Positions 1 to 5,157 of a stretch of DNA of 5,157 nt are shown in pieces. A program made the translations under genes and the position numbers. Positions within the stretch are counted from its first letter, which is position 1; each line of letters starts with the position of its first letter. The stretch comes from Akkermansiaceae bacterium (GTDB lineage: Bacteria > Verrucomicrobiota > Verrucomicrobiia > Verrucomicrobiales > Akkermansiaceae). Under the pieces are notes generated by a model. The model did no database searches. It was not told where the DNA came from and was given only the letters and a program-made list of their open reading frames with translations. The stretch spans positions 1 through 5,157 of the forward strand of contig CAIVXP010000386.1 in the NCBI GenBank assembly GCA_903909905.1, written 5' to 3'.

Positions 1-2390
<2,390 letters not shown>

Positions 2391-2399
2391 GGTGAAGAG
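2391..2399 (-). promoter_or_regulatory. atpG translation leader without Shine-Dalgarno
   Basis: The mRNA immediately before the ATG is CTCTTCACC, with an AU-rich stretch further upstream. There is no purine-rich ribosome binding motif within 15 nt. The unstructured AU-rich approach may help ribosomes to load; this is inference. Confidence 0.5.
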
Positions 2400-2419
2400 T
2401 TAAATGTGAGAGGTTATTT

Positions 2420-2465
2420 GTTAAAAGTGGCTGAGGTATTATTGAAACAACCAATAACTTTTAAC
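2420..2465 (-). promoter_or_regulatory. Stem-loop in the AT-rich atpA-atpG gap
   Basis: A perfect 9-bp inverted repeat (GTTAAAAGT at 2420-2428, ACTTTTAAC at 2457-2465) encloses a second one (TATTG at 2440-2444, CAATA at 2452-2456). The inner stem directly abuts the outer 3' arm on the plus strand. The whole 89-nt gap (2391-2479) is about 35% GC, far below the flanking genes. There is no G/C-rich stem followed by a U run, so a canonical intrinsic terminator is unlikely. A role in mRNA processing, stability or translational coupling between alpha and gamma is possible but unproven. Confidence 0.45.
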
Positions 2466-2479
2466 GGTGAGCGATTAAC

Positions 2480-4021
<1,542 letters not shown>

Positions 4022-4035
4022 AAGGAAGGGTTGCT
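4022..4035 (-). promoter_or_regulatory. atpA translation leader without Shine-Dalgarno
   Basis: The mRNA before the ATG is GCAACCCTTCCTT, ending in a nine-base pure pyrimidine run. No purine-rich motif is present. AACCCTT recurs before atpF. The upstream part of this 48-nt gap is rich in CAAC-like triplets. Confidence 0.6.
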
Positions 4036-4069
4036 GGTTGGCGTTGTTGGATTTCGGCGGAGAATAGGA

Positions 4070-4462
4070 TCAGAATGCGTTGGCAAGGCGGGCGAGGCGG
4101 CCTTGCACCGAGCCGTCGAGCACATCGTTGCCGACGCGGATGCGCAGGCCGCCGATGAGCTCGGGGTTGACGGTGTAGGAAATGGTGAGGTTCGGGCCGT
4201 GGGCTTTCGCGAGGCCATCGACCACGCGTTGGCGCGAGGCATCATCGAGCGCGACGGCGCTTTCGACGGTGACGCGGCGGCGGTCGGCATCAAGGCGGGT
4301 GAGGCGTTGCAGTGCGACCAGCACGGCGCGGTAGTCGCGTGGTTTCGACTCGATGAGTCGCGCCACCACGGTGCGCAGTTTCGTTTCGTCGAGCCTTCCG
4401 CCGGTCTGGCAGAGCCCGAACAGGCGGCGTGCGGTGGCGGCGGCGACTTTTGAAACTTTCAT
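4070..4462 (-). CDS. atpH: F1 ATP synthase subunit delta, short form
   Basis: Delta (OSCP-type) sits on top of F1 and links alpha to the b-subunit stalk. The product has only 130 residues against about 177-180 in E. coli and most bacteria. The C-terminal region is clearly delta: LIGGLRIRVGNDVLDGSV at 102-119 followed by GRLARLANAF matches the E. coli end ([23 protein letters not shown]). The N-terminal part (MKVSKVAAATARRLFGL, then GGRLDETKLRTVVARL) is helical, but about 45 residues of the usual six-helix domain are absent. No in-frame ATG, GTG or TTG was found in the roughly 100 nt upstream that I read, and that stretch overlaps the end of atpF, so a misplaced start is unlikely. Position between atpF (29 nt) and atpA (48 nt) supports the identity. 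It is probably a lineage-specific compact delta rather than a broken gene. Confidence 0.93.
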   Translation of the reverse strand: MKVSKVAAATARRLFGLCQTGGRLDETKLRTVVARLIESKPRDYRAVLVALQRLTRLDADRRRVTVESAVALDDASRQRVVDGLAKAHGPNLTISYTVNPELIGGLRIRVGNDVLDGSVQGRLARLANAF

Positions 4463-4478
4463 AAGGAGAGAGGAAAAA
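4463..4478 (-). promoter_or_regulatory. atpH translation leader, 16-nt pyrimidine tract
   Basis: The mRNA reads TTTTTCCTCTCTCCTT directly before the ATG, an uninterrupted 16-base pyrimidine run. It resembles the anti-Shine-Dalgarno end of 16S rRNA rather than its complement. Binding by ribosomal protein S1 is a plausible alternative way to recruit ribosomes; this is inference. Confidence 0.6.
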
Positions 4479-4491
4479 CGGGTTGGAGCGA

Positions 4492-5037
4492 TCAGCCTTC
4501 GATTTTGGTGAGCGCTTCGTCGTTGATGCGCTTTTGGTCGTCGTTGCTGAGCACCTTGCCGGTGACTTGCGCGGTGGTGGTGGCGACGAGGCGGCCGAAC
4601 TCGCGCTTGAGTTCCGAGTGAAGGCGGTCGCGGTCGGCTTTGGCGGCGGCTTCGGCCTTGGCGAGGATTTGCTGAGCTTGGGAGATCGCTTCCTGGGCCT
4701 TTTGTTCGCTGAATGCGGCGGCGCCCTGCTTGGCTTCGTTGATGAGGCGCACGGCGTCCTCGTTGGCCTTGGCGATAGCGGCGGCGGTGGTTTGCTCCGA
4801 CTCGGCGAGTTGTTTCTCGATGCGCTTGAGCTTTTCTTCGCCCTCGGCGATGCGGGCGCGGCGTTGTTCGAGGATCGTTTGGATCGGACCGAACGCGAAT
4901 TTCTTCAGCACGAAGATGACGAGGAAGAAATTGATCACCTGTGCGATGAAGAACGGGGCGTTGAGGCCGAAGGTCTTCTGGATGGTTTCGACAATGCCGG
5001 CGTCTCCGGCGGCTTGGGCTGCAAGTAAGGTGATCAT
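4492..5037 (-). CDS. atpF: F0 ATP synthase subunit b
   Basis: Subunit b is the membrane-anchored peripheral stalk that stops the alpha3-beta3 head from turning with the rotor. The product has 181 residues, slightly longer than the 156 of E. coli. About 26 residues, including a small hydrophobic stretch (ITLLAAQAA), precede the membrane helix at about 27-44 (APFFIAQVINFFLVIFVL). A long charged, alanine-rich coiled coil follows from about 55 to 150, starting with GPIQTILEQRRARIAEGEEK. The end (KVLSNDDQKRINDEALTKIE) resembles the delta-binding tail of the family. The ATG at 5037 lies 69 nt after the atpE stop. It is the only visible start that keeps the membrane helix complete with a usual length, but a cleaved N-terminus cannot be excluded. 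One b gene is visible; no adjacent b' gene is present. Confidence 0.97.
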   Translation of the reverse strand: MITLLAAQAAGDAGIVETIQKTFGLNAPFFIAQVINFFLVIFVLKKFAFGPIQTILEQRRARIAEGEEKLKRIEKQLAESEQTTAAAIAKANEDAVRLINEAKQGAAAFSEQKAQEAISQAQQILAKAEAAAKADRDRLHSELKREFGRLVATTTAQVTGKVLSNDDQKRINDEALTKIEG

Positions 5038-5046
5038 GGGAAAGGG
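5038..5046 (-). promoter_or_regulatory. atpF translation leader without Shine-Dalgarno
   Basis: The mRNA immediately before the ATG is CCCTTTCCC, nine pyrimidines in a row, preceded by GATAA. It nearly matches the atpA leader (AACCCTTTCCC against AACCCTTCCTT). No Shine-Dalgarno motif is present. Confidence 0.6.
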
Positions 5047-5068
5047 TTATCGGACTTGGAGAAAGCGT

Positions 5069-5098
5069 CGCCGCACGCGCCTTGTGACGCGTGCGGCG
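5069..5098 (-). promoter_or_regulatory. GC-rich intercistronic hairpin after atpE
   Basis: CGCCGCACGCG (5069-5079) and CGCGTGCGGCG (5088-5098) are perfect reverse complements: an 11-bp stem with ten G-C pairs and an 8-nt loop. It starts 8 nt after the atpE stop codon. The transcript continues ACGCTTTCTCC, without the uninterrupted U run of an intrinsic terminator. It could shield the 3' end of an atpE-containing mRNA or partly attenuate transcription, raising subunit c over the downstream subunits. The structure is seen; the role is inferred. Confidence 0.65.
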
Positions 5099-5106
5099 TA
5101 GAATGC

Positions 5107-5157
5107 TTAGAACGGCACTGCGAAGGCGGTAAGAATGAAGATACCTTCAATCAGAGC
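5107..5157 (-). CDS. atpE: F0 ATP synthase subunit c, C-terminal 16 residues only
   Basis: The right edge cuts this gene, leaving 16 codons and a TAA stop: ALIEGIFILTAFAVPF. This is the end of the second membrane helix of the proteolipid c subunit, whose multimeric ring carries ions across the membrane. ALIEG with a hydrophobic tail resembles c subunits recalled from Bacteroidetes and relatives. The glutamate (codon at 5146-5148) is most likely the ion-carrying carboxylate. The residue after it is glycine rather than serine or threonine, which argues for protons over sodium. The frame stays open to the edge, and the place immediately upstream of atpF is where atpE belongs. Confidence rests on context as much as on the short sequence. 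Confidence 0.85.
   Translation of the reverse strand, partial: ALIEGIFILTAFAVPF

Noticed and set aside
4070..4462. atpH as a truncated pseudogene
   Set aside because: The frame is intact with a clean start and stop, normal spacing to both neighbours, and a fully conserved C-terminus. A compact functional form is more likely.
4461..4473. AAGGAGAGAGG on the plus strand looks like a good Shine-Dalgarno sequence
   Set aside because: It is on the non-coding strand and points away from atpH. No real plus-strand gene follows; it is the complement of the pyrimidine leader of atpH.
5069..5098. Rho-independent terminator after atpE
   Set aside because: The stem is strong, but ACGCTTTCTCC follows rather than a U run, and the operon clearly continues into atpF. 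It is kept as an intercistronic hairpin.

Overview
The window lies inside the F-type ATP synthase (atp) operon of a GC-rich bacterium. All genes are on the minus strand, so transcription runs from the right edge to the left. In transcription order they are the 3' end of atpE (subunit c), atpF (b), atpH (delta), atpA (alpha), atpG (gamma) and nearly all of atpD (beta). The order E-F-H-A-G-D is the classic bacterial one. atpB would be expected just right of the window and atpC just left, but neither is visible.

Layout: atpE tail 5107-5157; a 69-nt gap with a strong GC hairpin; atpF 4492-5037; a 29-nt gap; atpH 4070-4462; a 48-nt gap; atpA 2480-4021; an 89-nt AT-rich gap (about 35% GC by hand count) with inverted repeats; atpG 1524-2390; a 70-nt gap with a short imperfect tandem repeat before the next start; atpD 1-1453, open at the left edge. 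No stretch over 100 nt lacks a gene. I see no promoter, intrinsic terminator, RNA gene, mobile element or CRISPR. Long plus-strand reading frames opposite the genes are compositional shadows.

The products assemble into one membrane machine. The c ring (atpE) and subunit a carry protons. b (atpF) and delta (atpH) form the peripheral stalk that holds the alpha3-beta3 head (atpA, atpD). Gamma (atpG) is the rotor shaft coupling c-ring rotation to ATP synthesis.

The protein style suggests the PVC group, most likely Verrucomicrobiota: a c-subunit tail with ALIEG, a short delta, a gamma starting MANLRDIRRRIKSVKNT, and a beta insertion. This rests on remembered family resemblance, not a search, and I hold it at about 0.6.

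The window is a conserved housekeeping operon, and I found no evidence of a new system. The points worth a second look are the 130-residue delta subunit, the absence of Shine-Dalgarno sequences with pyrimidine-rich leaders at all five visible starts, two structured intergenic regions, and a few departures from consensus in alpha and beta.
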